The notes: a model not told the origin generated them from the letters alone. A stretch of 64,000 nt of DNA from Aporrectodea caliginosa (GCA_020284085.1 JACEVL010000935.1:441460-505459); one strand, 5' to 3'; shown: positions 45,677 through 57,104, counted from the first letter of the stretch. Numbers and translations: made by a program.

Positions 45677-46660
45677 AATATGTATGGAGAGTGTTAAATC
45701 CACCTTATTTTGGGATGATTATGACTTATTTTCTAAATTTAGATTGCTGTCTTTCTTTTAAAAAACAGACTATTTTCAAGTGCTAAAGAAAGGTCTGAAA
45801 CTAGAGAAAATGCCTAGGAAATGTCGGTCTATAAGCCGCACTATTGAAGTAATTCACAAAGTTCACATCCATACTAAGAGGATTTCAGACTTTGATTTTA
45901 ATGCAGTTCAGCTTACCGTTGTGTCTCTGAATGAAGTGAGTTTTACGCGTTTAACATTGTCATCTTGTTGGAATATTGCTACAAGAGAACTAAATACAAT
46001 CGTCTCTAACTACAGTTACTCTGCCTTAGTCATTGTGTAGAATTCTACATTACAATTGAGGGTAGTAATAATAATGTATTGTAATATTTTTAGGCTGTTA
46101 TAAAGCCATGCAAAGAACTGTCGTCTCGTGTATTTACCAAGAAAAAGTCTGTGCCGAGGATTGGATATAAGTATTTCTGACTAGTTTTATCAAGTTTTCC
46201 TCATACAATTAATCGAGATATTAAACAACAAAAAGTTATAAAGCAAGCTATTAAGAACTTCTTCGATTAACTTACAGTCTGGGTCTTCGTTCGCTTGCTC
46301 GTCAGTTCTGGATTCAGGTGATAATCTGGAATCGTTTCTTCGACATGACTTATGGAAAGTGGTAAGATCTACAGAAGAACAAACGTCGTCTCTGGCCACA
46401 ATCAGCGGCAATATTGTAAGAAACACCTATACTATTGATCGTCGGTATATATCTGCTAAACAATTGAACCTGAATAAGAAACTCAAGCGCGCTTGCAAAA
46501 GTAAACCGCCTAAGACAAAATTTTTGAAAGAATTACGGAAAATGCAATATTAAAGAAGCATTAAAGCTTTAGCATGAATGTTGACGTCATGCAACTGTGT
46601 ATTGTGACGTCACACAATCAAAGTAAAGTCTAACGCTTTTTATTCCGAAATGAACACCTT
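45677..46660. other. Unassigned stretch right of the satellite
   Basis: About 980 bp with two modest plus frames (45,780-46,040 and 46,359-46,553). The second ends in a Lys-rich tail, KKLKRACKSKPPKTKFLKEL, before a stop. No domain is recognised; either could be an exon. Two TGACGTCA sites lie at 46,582-46,589 and 46,605-46,612. Confidence 0.3.
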
Positions 46661-46681
46661 TATTAATCCATGACGCAGAAT

Positions 46682-46975
46682 AATACAATACAATACAACT
46701 TGTATTTATAACGCGCCTTAATAAAACAGAGTCTTACTCAAAGGACGCGTTACAATGTAGTACTAATCATACTACTTGGAGAAGAGATAAGTTTTAAGTT
46801 TAGATTTTAAAATATTAATTGAGGATGATCTTCGGATTGGTTCTGGTAATGAGTTCCATTCAGCTGGACCAGCTACTTCAAACATTCTGTTTCCAAAAAC
46901 AGAAACAGTCACTGTTCGTACTCTGAAAGTGCCAGTCCCAACCCTGGACTACAGTCACAAATGAGAATGCAACCA
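46682..46975 (-). mobile_element. LINE 3' end with (AATAC)n tail
   Basis: The minus strand reads RTVTVSVFGNRMFEVAGPAE, WNSLPEPIRRSSSINILKSK and LKTYL before a stop, then a UTR with GCGTCCTTTGAGTAAGAC and the pentamer tail at 46,682-46,698. It is the better-preserved relative of 1,947-2,180. Confidence 0.85.
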
Positions 46976-47520
46976 AAAGCAACACAGAGAAAAAGCAGAA
47001 ACTGTTAGTTAAAAGGCGCCAATAGTTCAACCCGTTCTACATAAATTATGCCATTAAACATGTTAAACAGTTGTGTAATCATATTTAATAATATTTGGTA
47101 ATACTATTACATACTATTATCGTTAATATGAATAATATTATTACTTTATAAATATTTGGCCTGTATATCGTATTATGATAAACAGTGAAGATGCTGAATG
47201 TTCCTTTATTTATTATTATTAACCTCCTTACTTTCTATTGTTGATTATTAATACTAATTATTATTATTATTTCTTCTTTCAAATCGATAGGTGATAAAAA
47301 GACAAGGAAAGTATGTCTGAGAGACTTGTAACATCTGGGATGGCTAATCTTTGCTTATGTCGATGAAAGTGCCGTGCAAAGCAATTACAATGAAACGCCG
47401 GTTGACTACAGGCAGACTCTGTAACAGGAAGCAGTTTTTCTTTTGTCTCCCAACAATTGGTTTTGGCGTGGGTTTTGATATCCACTGCAACGAAGCAGTG
47501 TGTCAATAGGGGTTACACCT
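46976..47520. other. AT-rich unassigned stretch
   Basis: Contains TATTA/ATTATT runs at 47,090-47,275 and no recognised gene. Confidence 0.35.
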
Positions 47521-47715
47521 CGATAGTCCGAAGGTTCGATAGTCCGAAGATTCTGTAGTACGACATTAATCCGACATAAAATCGTTGCATGAATTCAACT
47601 TCTACTTACACTGCAATATCTTTTCATCATTCCAACTTTCATTTAAGCAGGGATTATTTTCATCAATCCAACTTCTATTTAAGCAAGAATTCTGTTAATT
47701 AATCCAACTTGGCCT
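47521..47715. mobile_element. Truncated TIR-type element with ~37-bp repeats
   Basis: The repeated end modules CGATAGTCCGAAGGTTCGAT and AGTCCGAAG at 47,521-47,555 are followed by three to four units of TTTTCATCAATCCAACTTCT type to 47,710. It is organised like the left half of 15,301-15,783 but with different end modules. It is cut off where the 336-bp direct repeat begins. Confidence 0.6.
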
Positions 47716-47725
47716 GTAGGACGGA

Positions 47726-48061
47726 CAGCCTTAACAGTCGCTCTGCCAAATCTCACTGGCAACTGGACTTGGACCCCCACTGGACATCAATGTTTGGACA
47801 ACCCTCTGCTCGACACTGCTTGTTAATGAGCTGATATCTTGCACTTAGCTGTAGAGTAGCACAGAAGAAACTTTGAGTTTACGATTACAATTCGTCTTCT
47901 TAATTATTGTGTTTGTTAACTGTTCTGTGTGTTACACATTGTTTAGTTATTTATGGGGACTGTGGATGGTCATACCACTCTATGCTATCTGATTCTTGGA
48001 GGCCATGGCTAGCTTAAGTGACTGCATCCAGTGCCACTTCATAGGCGACTGAACACAGAAC
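47726..48061 (+). repeat. Right copy of the 336-bp direct repeat
   Basis: About 97% identical to 36,699-37,034 without indels. After it only about 24 bp of satellite sequence follow (ending CTTTGACGACTG) before a GAT array takes over. Confidence 0.95.
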
Positions 48062-48083
48062 ACAGAACCTATTCTTTGACGAC

Positions 48084-48085
<2 letters not shown>

Positions 48086-48180
<95 letters not shown>
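48086..48180. repeat. (GAT)n microsatellite
   Basis: About 95 bp of pure ATG/GAT triplets, joined directly to the satellite remnant. The poly-Asp frame is an artefact. Confidence 0.97.
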
Positions 48181-48181
<1 letters not shown>

Positions 48182-48529
48182 CATCTGCTGCTCAACTCAA
48201 TTTGTTACTTTTAGGCTGATCACGTTTTTAGATTCTAGACTCACAATTAAACGATTTACCAATGTTATTACTGTTGGGACTGAACCTCAGATCAGATATA
48301 TATGTAATAGCACCACAATTGTGTTGATGGAAACAAGCCACTTTTTAACTGTAATTTGAATATCAGATTCTATTAATGAATGCCAAGTTCACTAAGACGC
48401 ACGTACGGACATAGGTCAATACAAACATATGGTACTTAGACAGGATACTGCCAGTTACAGTATAGGCTAAGTAATCTTTGAAGGTACAAGACCCACTATT
48501 ACATGTGACCGCAAAATTTCCCCTCCGGT

Positions 48530-48695
48530 ACGGGTAAACCCGGGTATACCCGTACCCGTAATGCTCCTATCCGTACCCGACCCGACCCGTGAAATGCCTA
48601 CCCGATCCGTACCCGACCCGCGGTTACGGGTCATGTACGGGTAAACCTGCGGGTACGGGTATACCCGCAGACCCCTAGTGTCACTCTCTCAATAA
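48530..48695. repeat. TACCCG-rich inverted-repeat block
   Basis: CGGGTATACCCGTACCCG near the left end (about 48,550) has its reverse complement near the right end (about 48,655-48,672). Between them lie many ACCCGACCCG and CGGGTACGGG words, so the whole block can fold on itself. It is probably a MITE-like hairpin; no target duplication was established. Confidence 0.65.
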
Positions 48696-49084
48696 AAACT
48701 GAAAACACTGTTCTTGTATAAATCCTATGTCCTGATTCACGCTCTTCCACTTAGCTCCCTCGCCACTTCAATTCTAAACCCACTCACTAAACCCCGTCTT
48801 TTACTGCCTGCCTGCCTGGCCCTTTGGATCTTCACCCTCTACCTATCGATTTTTTTTATATAGTCTATTTATTCTGGTTTGATTGATCGTCTGCTTGTAA
48901 GCTGGTTCCCGAGACACATTGCTTTTGTGTTCGCAGAAGAAATCTTGAGATTACGGTGGCGATGACAAGTAAAAATTTCGATAAAAACGGATTTCTTTGA
49001 TGGAAGAAAATAAAATTTACACGAACTTGGTCATCTGTATTATAACGCTGTTCGTCAATTTTTTTATGCGCCGATTTCGTATGA

Positions 49085-49160
49085 CTGCCATTAACTTTGA
49101 ACTCATGTACAGCGCCCTTTCCTTCGGCCTCGGCTGAGCTACGGCGCTATACAAATCGTC

Positions 49161-49245
<85 letters not shown>
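49085..49245 (+). mobile_element. SINE/LINE 3' end with (TTA)n tail
   Basis: ACAGCGCCCTTTCCTTCGGC, CTCGGCTGAGCTACGGCGCT and ATACAAATCGTC lead into about 80 bp of pure ATT at 49,161-49,244. The minus-strand relative is at 17,222-17,345. Confidence 0.72.
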
Positions 49246-49589
49246 GCGAATGGTTTATAAATGATAAATGCAGTCTCGATTGTTACAGTCACAATTGTTA
49301 AAGTATATAGTGTGCACTTGCACTGTTTTGTTGTACTTATTGTACCATCAGACTTTGCAGCTGGTGACATGGAAAACGAGAGACAAGACTATTTAAATGA
49401 TTTCAAAGTCGGTCCGCTAGACATTGCAGCACTTTCTTTATGTATCAATTTTGTTTATTTAAAATTATTCATAATCTTTTGTACACTCGAATGGAGTCGC
49501 TATAGATGAACTGATCTAGTTTCTCTCTCCTCCCACTCTGAAAGGCCACATACTGAATATTATGTATTTACGCATCTATATATATATAT

Positions 49590-49735
49590 ATATATGCATG
49601 TATGCATGTATGTATGTATGTATGTAGGCCCTATGTATGTATGCATGTATGTATGTATGTATGTATGTATGTATGTATGTATGTATGTATGTATGTATGT
49701 ATGTATGTATGTGTGTATGTATGTATGTTTGCAAA
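49590..49735. repeat. (TATG)n microsatellite
   Basis: TATG tetramers, interrupted once by GTAGGCCCTATG, with (TA)n just before. Confidence 0.95.
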
Positions 49736-50471
49736 GAATTTATCAGACAGACAGACAGACATGCATACATACATACAGAAGCAAGGATTTTACAACTGAT
49801 GCAAACATACATCCAAACATAATTCCACACTTATTCTACAGACAAACAGTCGGACAGTTAGGAAAAAACCAAGATTTTATTATATATATGCAGACAGACA
49901 GACATACAGACATACAGACAGACAGGCAGGATGATCTTCTGCCCGTGCCTCTCTTGCTGCTCGAAATCTAGAAGTCTAGAACAAAGACACGGACAGTGGC
50001 AGTAGAAAGAGAGACACGTACAACCAGCGATCATCCTTTTAACGCTTTCATCAACTTCTCTCTTCTTTATCGACCGATGTGACAATGATTTCGTTCGTCC
50101 AATCAGATTCGAGATCGTTTTGGTCGGCCGTCGTCATCATCATCGTCTTCGCCGTCGTCAAGAATCAAAGGACGTCATTTGCGCTTTCAATATCAAAACG
50201 TCAAATCAACTCTCGACGAACAGAATTATGGAGCTAACGAAAACCGAGACAAAAAACCGTAGAAATGGAAAATCTCCTAAACGAAACCCGACCACAAAGC
50301 GAACAACGAGTCCATAAACTAAAAAGGAAATCCAAGCTCAAAGAACTATGTAATCCGACAATCCATGCATAAGCCAATAATTGCGAAACCAAGCCCAAAT
50401 CAGAATGTAATCCATTAACTGCTAAGGAAGAAACCAAGCACAAATGAGAATGTAATCCAGATATTTAAAAG

Positions 50472-50860
50472 TAGGGGTGGGCAACGATTAGAAATTTTAA
50501 TCGAAATTAATCGCACGATTAAAATTTTTAAAAACGCGATTAATTTTCAACGTATGTCACAACAGATACAAGTAGGCCTACAACTACTCTACCGACTCTG
50601 AGTAGTTACGTAATATGCGCTAAATACATGCTTGCAGTCAATAAACAAAAAGCAAACATGCTTTTACTACTTGTTTTTACTGTTAAGTTTTTACTACAAA
50701 GTTTAAAGTTTAAACTGAGCGGTTTTATCAAGAATTGCTTTAGCGCATTTGTTTAATTATTGGGCGCAGTGACAATCGCGTTAACTGCGTTATAAAATTT
50801 AATCGCGTTAATTAATTAATGCATTAATCGCGTTAATACCGCGTTAAATGCCAATCCCTA
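50472..50860. mobile_element. Probable hAT-like MITE (TAATCGCG-rich)
   Basis: It starts TAGGGGTGGGCAACGATTAG and ends AATGCCAATCCCTA, so TAGGGGTGGGC and TAGGGATTGGC are inverted ends. Flanks TTTAAAAG and TTGAAAAT agree at 6 of 8 positions, as expected for an old hAT duplication. Near both ends are the self-complementary words TTAATCGCG and CGCGATTAA. Confidence 0.7.
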
Positions 50861-51309
50861 TTGAAAATAAGAAACGAAGCCCAAATAAGAAGGTAATCCT
50901 AGAATTAATTAGAAAGCCATTGATCCAGAAATCCTAGCCTAAATAAGTATGTAATTCATTATCCATATAATTATGTAAGAAGCCAAGCCCAAATGGGTAT
51001 GCAAACTACTAATTAAGGAATCCAGTCCAAAATTAGTTTCTGATTTGATGAAAGCAGACGCCACATATTTATATGGATGAGAAAAAGCACAGAAGTAACG
51101 AGAAAACATTGTATCGCAACGAACCGGTTCCTCCATTTTTCCCGTTGCTCTGTAACGCTCATCGCTCTTGAGATATTGACGTATTCCAACAGCTAACATT
51201 AATTGATCCAAGCTAAAGGCGGATGAACTAATCGCCCACTGTCAAGACAAGATCATTCGCATTTACAGACATCTAGACATAAGGATAGACAAAAATAAAA
51301 TACATAAAA

Positions 51310-51780
51310 TACACACATGCACAATTGAATACGTTCATACAAGCATACATGCATGCACACATACATACATACATACACGCATACGTACGTACATACATAC
51401 ATACATGCATACATACATACATACATGCATGCATGCCTATATACATAGTATTACATACATAGGTGCATGCATACATACATACATCCACACATATATAAAT
51501 ACATACATTTGATTGACATGTATCCAAATATACAAGACATGTCGATACCGACAGATCTGCCACAATATATTGTATTTATATATACATAGAGGCATAGATG
51601 GAGGTAGGCAGTCAGACAGACAGACAGACCTGCAGGGAGACAGACACAGACAGACAGACAGACAAATAGACAGATAGACAGACAGACAGACATACAGACA
51701 TATAGACGGGCAGACTGACAGATAGACAGATAGACAGACAGACAGAAAGACAGACATATAGACAGACAAACAGAGATGGG
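51310..51780. repeat. (ATAC)n and (CAGA)n microsatellites
   Basis: ACAT/GCAT tetramers at 51,310-51,510 and CAGA with CATA variants at 51,605-51,775, separated by about 95 bp. Confidence 0.9.
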
Positions 51781-52021
51781 TCTGATTCTGTGGGGCTGTA
51801 TAGCGGCATTGACTGACAAAGCCCTAACCATCCACAAAAATGAACTTTGCGACAGCCAAGGGAAATGAATGGCTAAGTCGGATTTAAATTGATATGGGAG
51901 CCAGAGACAGACTGCAGCTCTCATACATCGTTATTACCACAGATTATCATCAGAAGAGAGATATTCCATCGACAGCAATGACTTCCAACAATCACATCTA
52001 CAGCTGCACGCCAAATGGTGT

Positions 52022-52510
52022 TATATGTATGCATGTATGTATGTGTGTATGTATGTGTGCATGTATGTGTGCATGTATGTGTATGCGTGTATGTATGTAT
52101 TTATGTATGTATGTATGTATGTAATGTATGTATGTATGTATGTATGTATGTATGTATGTATGTATGTATGTATGTACATGTATGTATGTATGTATGTATG
52201 TATGTATGTATGTATGTATGTATGTATGTGTATGTATGTATGTATGTACATGTATGTATGTATGTATGTATGTATGTATGTATGTATGTATGTATGTATG
52301 TATGTATGTATGTATGTATGTATGTATGTATGTATGTATGTATGTGTGTATGTATGTATGTATGTATGTATGTATGTATGTATGTATGTATGTATGTGTG
52401 TATGTACTATGTATCTATGTATGTATGTATGTGTGTATGTATCTATGTATGTATGTGTGCATGTATGTATGTGTGTATGTATGTATGTATGAATGTATGT
52501 ATCATGTATG
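52022..52510. repeat. (TATG)n microsatellite
   Basis: About 490 bp, with a few TGTG, ACATG and CTATG interruptions that recur at intervals. Confidence 0.96.
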
Positions 52511-52535
52511 AATGCTTGTATGCATATATGTGTGC

Positions 52536-52805
52536 ATGTATTGTATTGTATTGTATTTGAACACTTGTTATAGCGCCCTACCAGATTGCCCATTCAGAGG
52601 CGCTCCCGACTACTGCGCGGACGCTGAATCGGAGTTTCACGCCGAAGCGCATGAGCAATTGCGAGTGAAGGGCTTGCCCAGGGTCCCTACGCGGCGACTT
52701 TGAGGTGGATTCGAACCCGCAACCCTCCAGCTGCAAGGCACCGAACATACCCCCTACCACCGCGCTCCAGTTGTATTGTGTTGTGTTGTATTGTATTGTA
52801 TTGTA
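52536..52805 (-). mobile_element. tRNA-derived SINE with pentamer tail
   Basis: On the minus strand GAGCGCGGTGGTAGGGGGTA and TTGCGGGTTCGAATCCACCT (about 52,765-52,700) resemble A and B boxes. The body ends with GGGAGCGCCTCTGAATGG and AGGGCGCTATAACAAGTG, then (ACAAT)n at 52,536-52,555. Another pentamer run, TTGTATTGTA, lies upstream at 52,770-52,805. Confidence 0.68.
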
Positions 52806-52854
52806 CTCCACGTCTATATTGCGACCGAGCTACCCGCAGTAAAGATCCGAGAAA

Positions 52855-52950
52855 TTAATCTCTGATAAATCGACCGACCCGGAATCGAACCCGGGCCGCC
52901 GGCGTGGAGAGCGGGCTACCAACCCACTCGGCCACTCAGGATCTCTATGT
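52855..52950 (-). mobile_element. tRNA-like SINE head
   Basis: The minus strand reads TGAGTGGCCGAGTGGGTTGG and CCCGGGTTCGATTCCGGGTC, strong A and B boxes with a perfect CCGGG T-stem. The ends do not pair as an acceptor stem, so I do not call a functional tRNA. Confidence 0.6.
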
Positions 52951-53350
52951 ATGTTTGTATGTATGTATGTATGTATGTATGTATGTATATGTGTCTATGT
53001 ACGTATCAAGCCAAGTATTTTTTATGGCAACCAATTTTCACACAATAACATACTGATGAGGAAAGTGCATTGGTTGCTAAGGGGAGGCCCAAAAGGGATC
53101 GCATTCTCGCTAGGAGGGATACCCTAGAGGTACGAATATTACCATATAAATCGAAAGATGAAATTGAATAAGGATACAAAGTGGAAAGTAGACAGCCACG
53201 GTAAAAATAACTACACGGACAAAATAGTCCATTATCCAGAATTGACTAGAAGCATTACATTATCTATACTATAAGTCTGAAAGTTTGTTCATTCGTATCT
53301 TTGTTTGTTTATCCGCCGTGCTAAAGGCTCCCGAACGGAACGCTCTAGCG

Positions 53351-54202
53351 CAGGGATGGCCAACCCGCGGCCCGCGGGCCAAATGTGGCCCGCGGGATGC
53401 TAATTATTGGCGGCCCGCACGGCCCCTTTCTAAATAATTTTTTTGTCTCATTTTGCACCTTCTTACTTGTCCGACTACTACAATACTGCATAATAATGAT
53501 GTCTAACAAAGTTCGACCGTACGTTACAGCAGAAAATAGCGTACGCGTACGGTACGTAATTTACTAAAAATAATAGCGTACGCGTACGGTACGTTCGTAT
53601 TCCGTACGTATGAGCAACCTTTAATATTAGTTGCTTCTCGTGACGTCACATTTTGTCTCCTCATTTTCTCGTCGTTTTTTTCTCGTCGTTATTACGTCAC
53701 TTTACAGTTCTTATTTGTAGTTCCGTTTCAGCGAAGAGGTAAATTATTATTTTGTTTTTATTTTGTATAATTTGATTTTTTTATCTACAGAAATAAAACA
53801 GGCTGACGGATTCATATTTTTCTTGCATGGGTTAGTAGTACTTAGTACGGCCGCGTGGCAAGAACGCACATAATAAAAAAATATAAAAATTAGCGTACGC
53901 TATTTATTAATTTAGCCAAAAAATAGCGTACGCGTACGGTACGCATTTCAGCAGAAAAAATAGCGTACGTTCCGTACGTACGGTCGAACTTTGATGTCTA
54001 AAACACTAGAAGATTTAGTGTTGTACGACAATGTACGTACTAGTGACGTAATGTAGTCGTACCTGTTTATCTAAATCTAGTAAAATATGAAACAAACATT
54101 TGTATTTCTTTCGAGGCTGTGGAGACAAACATTTTGCGGCCCGCCGCGTGCTTACCAACAATCATAGTGGCCCGTAGGCCAAAAAAAGGTTTGCCACCTC
54201 TG
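53351..54202. mobile_element. hAT-like element, 852 bp, with 8-bp target duplication
   Basis: The ends CAGGGATGGCCAACC and (inverted) CAGAGGTGGCAAACC are classic hAT termini. Next to them lie GCGGCCCGCGGGCC and, near the other end, GCGGCCCGCCGCG, giving subterminal palindromes. The flanks are CTCTAGCG (53,343-53,350) and CTCTAGCC (54,203-54,210), 7 of 8 identical. It has no coding sequence and is interrupted by the 487-bp element at 53,507. Confidence 0.92.
53507..53993. mobile_element. Nested hAT-like MITE, 487 bp, perfect 8-bp target duplication
   Basis: Perfect 18-bp inverted ends CAAAGTTCGACCGTACGT. Directly outside lies ATGTCTAA on both sides (53,499-53,506 and 53,994-54,001). Near each end AATAGCGTACGCGTACGGTA recurs, three or more times in all, each with self-complementary GTACGCGTAC. 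There are no open frames of note. It lies wholly inside the element 53,351-54,202 and is thus younger. Confidence 0.93.
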
Positions 54203-54685
54203 CTCTAGCCATATGAAACTTTTACAAAGCGTTCTCACGCGAATTTCTAGGCAAACACGACGTTTCTCAACTAGACGTTTTTAATTTCGATGTGGTCATT
54301 TATTCAAACAACTTAAAATCTAGGTCAATCCGTAATCTTTTAGCTCACAATCACGATGACCGTTGATTTCAAATCAGAAGTCGGCATGTGCGAATTTCTA
54401 AGTCAACGCAAATAAAAACTCGCCAATGCAACATTTTAGCGATACGAAATTTTTAACGAACGCTCTGATTCGAATTTCTATCTCAACCCGACTATTTTCA
54501 GCTCACAATTTACTTTTTATTCCTATACATGGACACTTTTAGTTGACTTTCAAACCCATAGTGGAAATCAAGGATGGATTACCGTATAGCTACAAGGAAA
54601 CACTTTGACAGTTGGCGGACATCAAATTAAAATGCAAAACGGCGCATATATGGACATCTTAAATATCTAAACCGTTTGAGCAAGT

Positions 54686-54745
54686 AAAGTAAGTAAATAT
54701 GTAGCCTTTATTGAAGCCGTTAAAAATTACGTCTGGGAAACCCGG
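54686..54745 (-). mobile_element. LINE 3' end with ACTT tail
   Basis: AAAGTAAGTAAATATGTAGC and CTTTATTGAAGCCG match the reverse of the ACTT-tail family at 2,336-2,420. Confidence 0.5.
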
Positions 54746-54969
54746 ACGAAGCCGGGTACAAATGCTAGTCATGTGTAAAACTGACTACGATCTTAACTGC
54801 AAACTGAATTAAACGCGGTATTGCACGCAATACCACAAGATAGTGGATATCAGAGCCACAAGATAGTGAATATCAGAGCCAGTCCTAAGCCTGGAACTCT
54901 CTTTAAGGGAGAAGTGCGAAGGTCGAACGGATGGGTGCAGATACTCCGTTCGTAAAGAAAAAATACGTA

Positions 54970-55069
54970 TGAAATCCAATGCAAGCATTGGACTCCAACG
55001 GGCCTCGGCCCATGGGTCCGATGCAAGCGTTGGACACCTACCGTAACGGGCCTTCGGCCCATGGATCCC

Positions 55070-55132
<63 letters not shown>
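54970..55132. repeat. Duplicated ~57-bp unit followed by (GAT)n
   Basis: GATGCAAGCGTTGGACACC and CCAATGCAAGCATTGGACTC start two tandem copies, each ending in ACGGGCC(T)TCGGCCCATGG, itself a small hairpin. ATG triplets then run 55,071-55,132. Confidence 0.8.
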
Positions 55133-55134
<2 letters not shown>

Positions 55135-55474
55135 GCACGCAAAGTTAGCGATGCTGAAGTCCGAGTGAGGGTCAGTTAAGTTGTGATGAGCCCTAATTAC
55201 TGAGCAAAAAAGTGCGATTCTCTTTTTAAATATATGGAGTTTGCATGCATTACGAATCTCCACATAATTTAAAGGAATAGAGTTCCAAGCTAGAATGCCA
55301 AATGACTTGATCGTGAAGCGACGAATGTTGGAGTAGGTTCTAACAGAACGATACGCCTTAGCATTTCCTATGTAATGAGTGTGAAGGTCCGAGCCTTACT
55401 GGAGGCAGTTGCTGAATACTAGAGGGATTAATCCATTATCAAGACGATAAATAAATTCACCTATTTGCAGACAC

Positions 55475-55646
55475 CTAATCTGTACGTTTGTATGTATGCA
55501 TGTACAGTATTTATGTATGTAAGTATGTACATATGTATGTATATACGTATGTATGTGTGCATGTATGCATTTATGTATGCATACATGTACATACGTATGT
55601 ATGTGAGAGAGTTTATGTATGTATGTATGTATGTATGTACGTACGT
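55475..55646. repeat. (TATG)n, left half of an interrupted array
   Basis: Loose TATG with TACG variants up to the MITE at 55,647. The array resumes at 56,104. Confidence 0.85.
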
Positions 55647-56099
55647 CAGTGATGGGTAACTAATTAATTATAAACTAATTAATTAGCTAATTAATTAGCT
55701 AATTAATTAGCTTGGTAGCTAATTCTAATTCTAATTAATTAGTAACCAAAATTTTGCTAATTCTAATTCTCATTCTAATTAAGAGTTGTCTAATTCTAAT
55801 TAAAATGTCATAATTAGCTTCCTAATTAGCTTCGCCATCTTAACTTACTAACATTTTACTGGCCACTTTCGTTGTAACCAATAAAGATCAACAAATATAG
55901 GCCTATTCAGTCTTGGGTATTTCCTGTTAAATGCATGAAGGCTTGCTTGTTTTAAAAATGTCTTTAGAAGATTTACCTTTAGTTGTCAACAGCTAATTCA
56001 AATTAATTAGTTGGGTGCCAATTCTAATTCTAATTAATTAGCTCTTTAAAAATGCTAATTCTAATTAATTAGTAACACAATCTTAATTACCCATCACTG
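55647..56099. mobile_element. MITE, 453 bp, interior of TAATTA repeats, target ACGTACGT
   Basis: It starts CAGTGATGGGTAACTAATTA and ends TTAATTACCCATCACTG, so 13 bp of the ends are exactly inverted. ACGTACGT flanks it on both sides (55,639-55,646 and 56,100-56,107). The first ~140 bp and the last ~110 bp are built from CTAATTAATTAG and TTCTAATTC words that can pair with each other; the middle (about 55,830-55,985) is ordinary sequence. Size, CAG-type ends and 8-bp duplication fit hAT-like MITEs. Confidence 0.92.
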
Positions 56100-56103
56100 A
56101 CGT

Positions 56104-56272
56104 ACGTATGTATGTGGGTATGCATATATATTATATATATATATATGTATGTAAGTCAGTAAGTAAGCAGTCTTTTCTTGCATCTGACAAGCGCAAATGT
56201 ATGTATGCATGCATGCATGTATGTATGTATGTATGTATGTATGTATGTATAATGCATGTTTCCGTGTATGCA

Positions 56273-56312
<40 letters not shown>

Positions 56313-56397
56313 TGCATACACAAAGCATACATATATATTAAACATATATATATATATATATATGCATGCATACACAAGAAACATGCATGTGTATTAA

Positions 56398-56485
<88 letters not shown>
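56104..56485. repeat. (TATG)n then three (TA)n blocks
   Basis: TATG to 56,250, then TA runs at 56,277-56,308, 56,343-56,362 and 56,408-56,484 (about 77 bp). The spacer GCATGCATACACAAGAAACATG occurs twice in variant form, so a ~70-bp block was duplicated. Confidence 0.93.
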
Positions 56486-56488
<3 letters not shown>

Positions 56489-56694
56489 TACCTCTCGTGT
56501 GCCTGGATGTCTGTCAAAGCGACTGAGCTTGGCTTGACAGCGGTCGATTAGTCGAACCGTCTGTTACGTTGGATCGATGCTCTGTAGGGACCTTGACAAA
56601 GTCCTTCACTCGCAGCTTCTCAACAATGCCATCGATGTTCTGTCGTATGGTTGTGTGTGCATCTCTGAACTGTTGAAGTAGGGTAATATCTAAT

Positions 56695-56915
56695 GCTGTT
56701 GTATTGTATAAAATACAGTTGTATTGTATTCTATTGTATACAGTTCTAATGTATTGTATTATATCAAATACAGTTGTACTGTATTGTATGGTATCGAATA
56801 CAGTTGCATTGTACTGCATTAAATACAGTTGTATTGTATTGTACCAAAGGCAGTTGTATTGTAGTGTATTGTATCAAATACAGTTTTATTATTTTGTATT
56901 GTATTGTGAGTCAAG
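56695..56915. repeat. Tandem ~35-bp units of (GTATT)n with ACAGTT
   Basis: Six or so units such as AAATACAGTTGTATTGTATT with GTATCAAATACAG endings. The pentamer TTGTA is the tail motif seen at 52,536 and 59,721. Confidence 0.85.
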
Positions 56916-57104
56916 GTAACGTATGAGCATATAGAATTATAATTTTATTTCCGTGCCTTACTGCATGAATAAGAATCTACTCTGGCTCAGATAATTATCA
57001 TTCCTCGCTAATCCACCATTGTCAGCAGGCTATTTACCAGCACCATTACTGTGATTCCCCCACAAACCGCCTGTTTATCCTATCTCCACCACTTCCGATT
57101 CCAG

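Noticed and set aside
48530..48695. Interstitial telomere-like or G-quadruplex array
   Set aside because: The ACCCG/CGGGT words change strand within the block and form an inverted repeat, unlike telomeric arrays; a MITE-like hairpin fits better.
49261..49509. An 82-codon plus-strand gene with hydrophobic segments
   Set aside because: AT-rich DNA right after a (TTA)n array, no recognised domain and no supporting signals.
52855..52950. A functional tRNA gene on the minus strand
   Set aside because: A and B boxes and a T-stem are good, but the ends do not pair as an acceptor stem and no anticodon arm folds convincingly. SINE head is the better reading. The same holds for 8,945-9,025 and 20,885-20,970.
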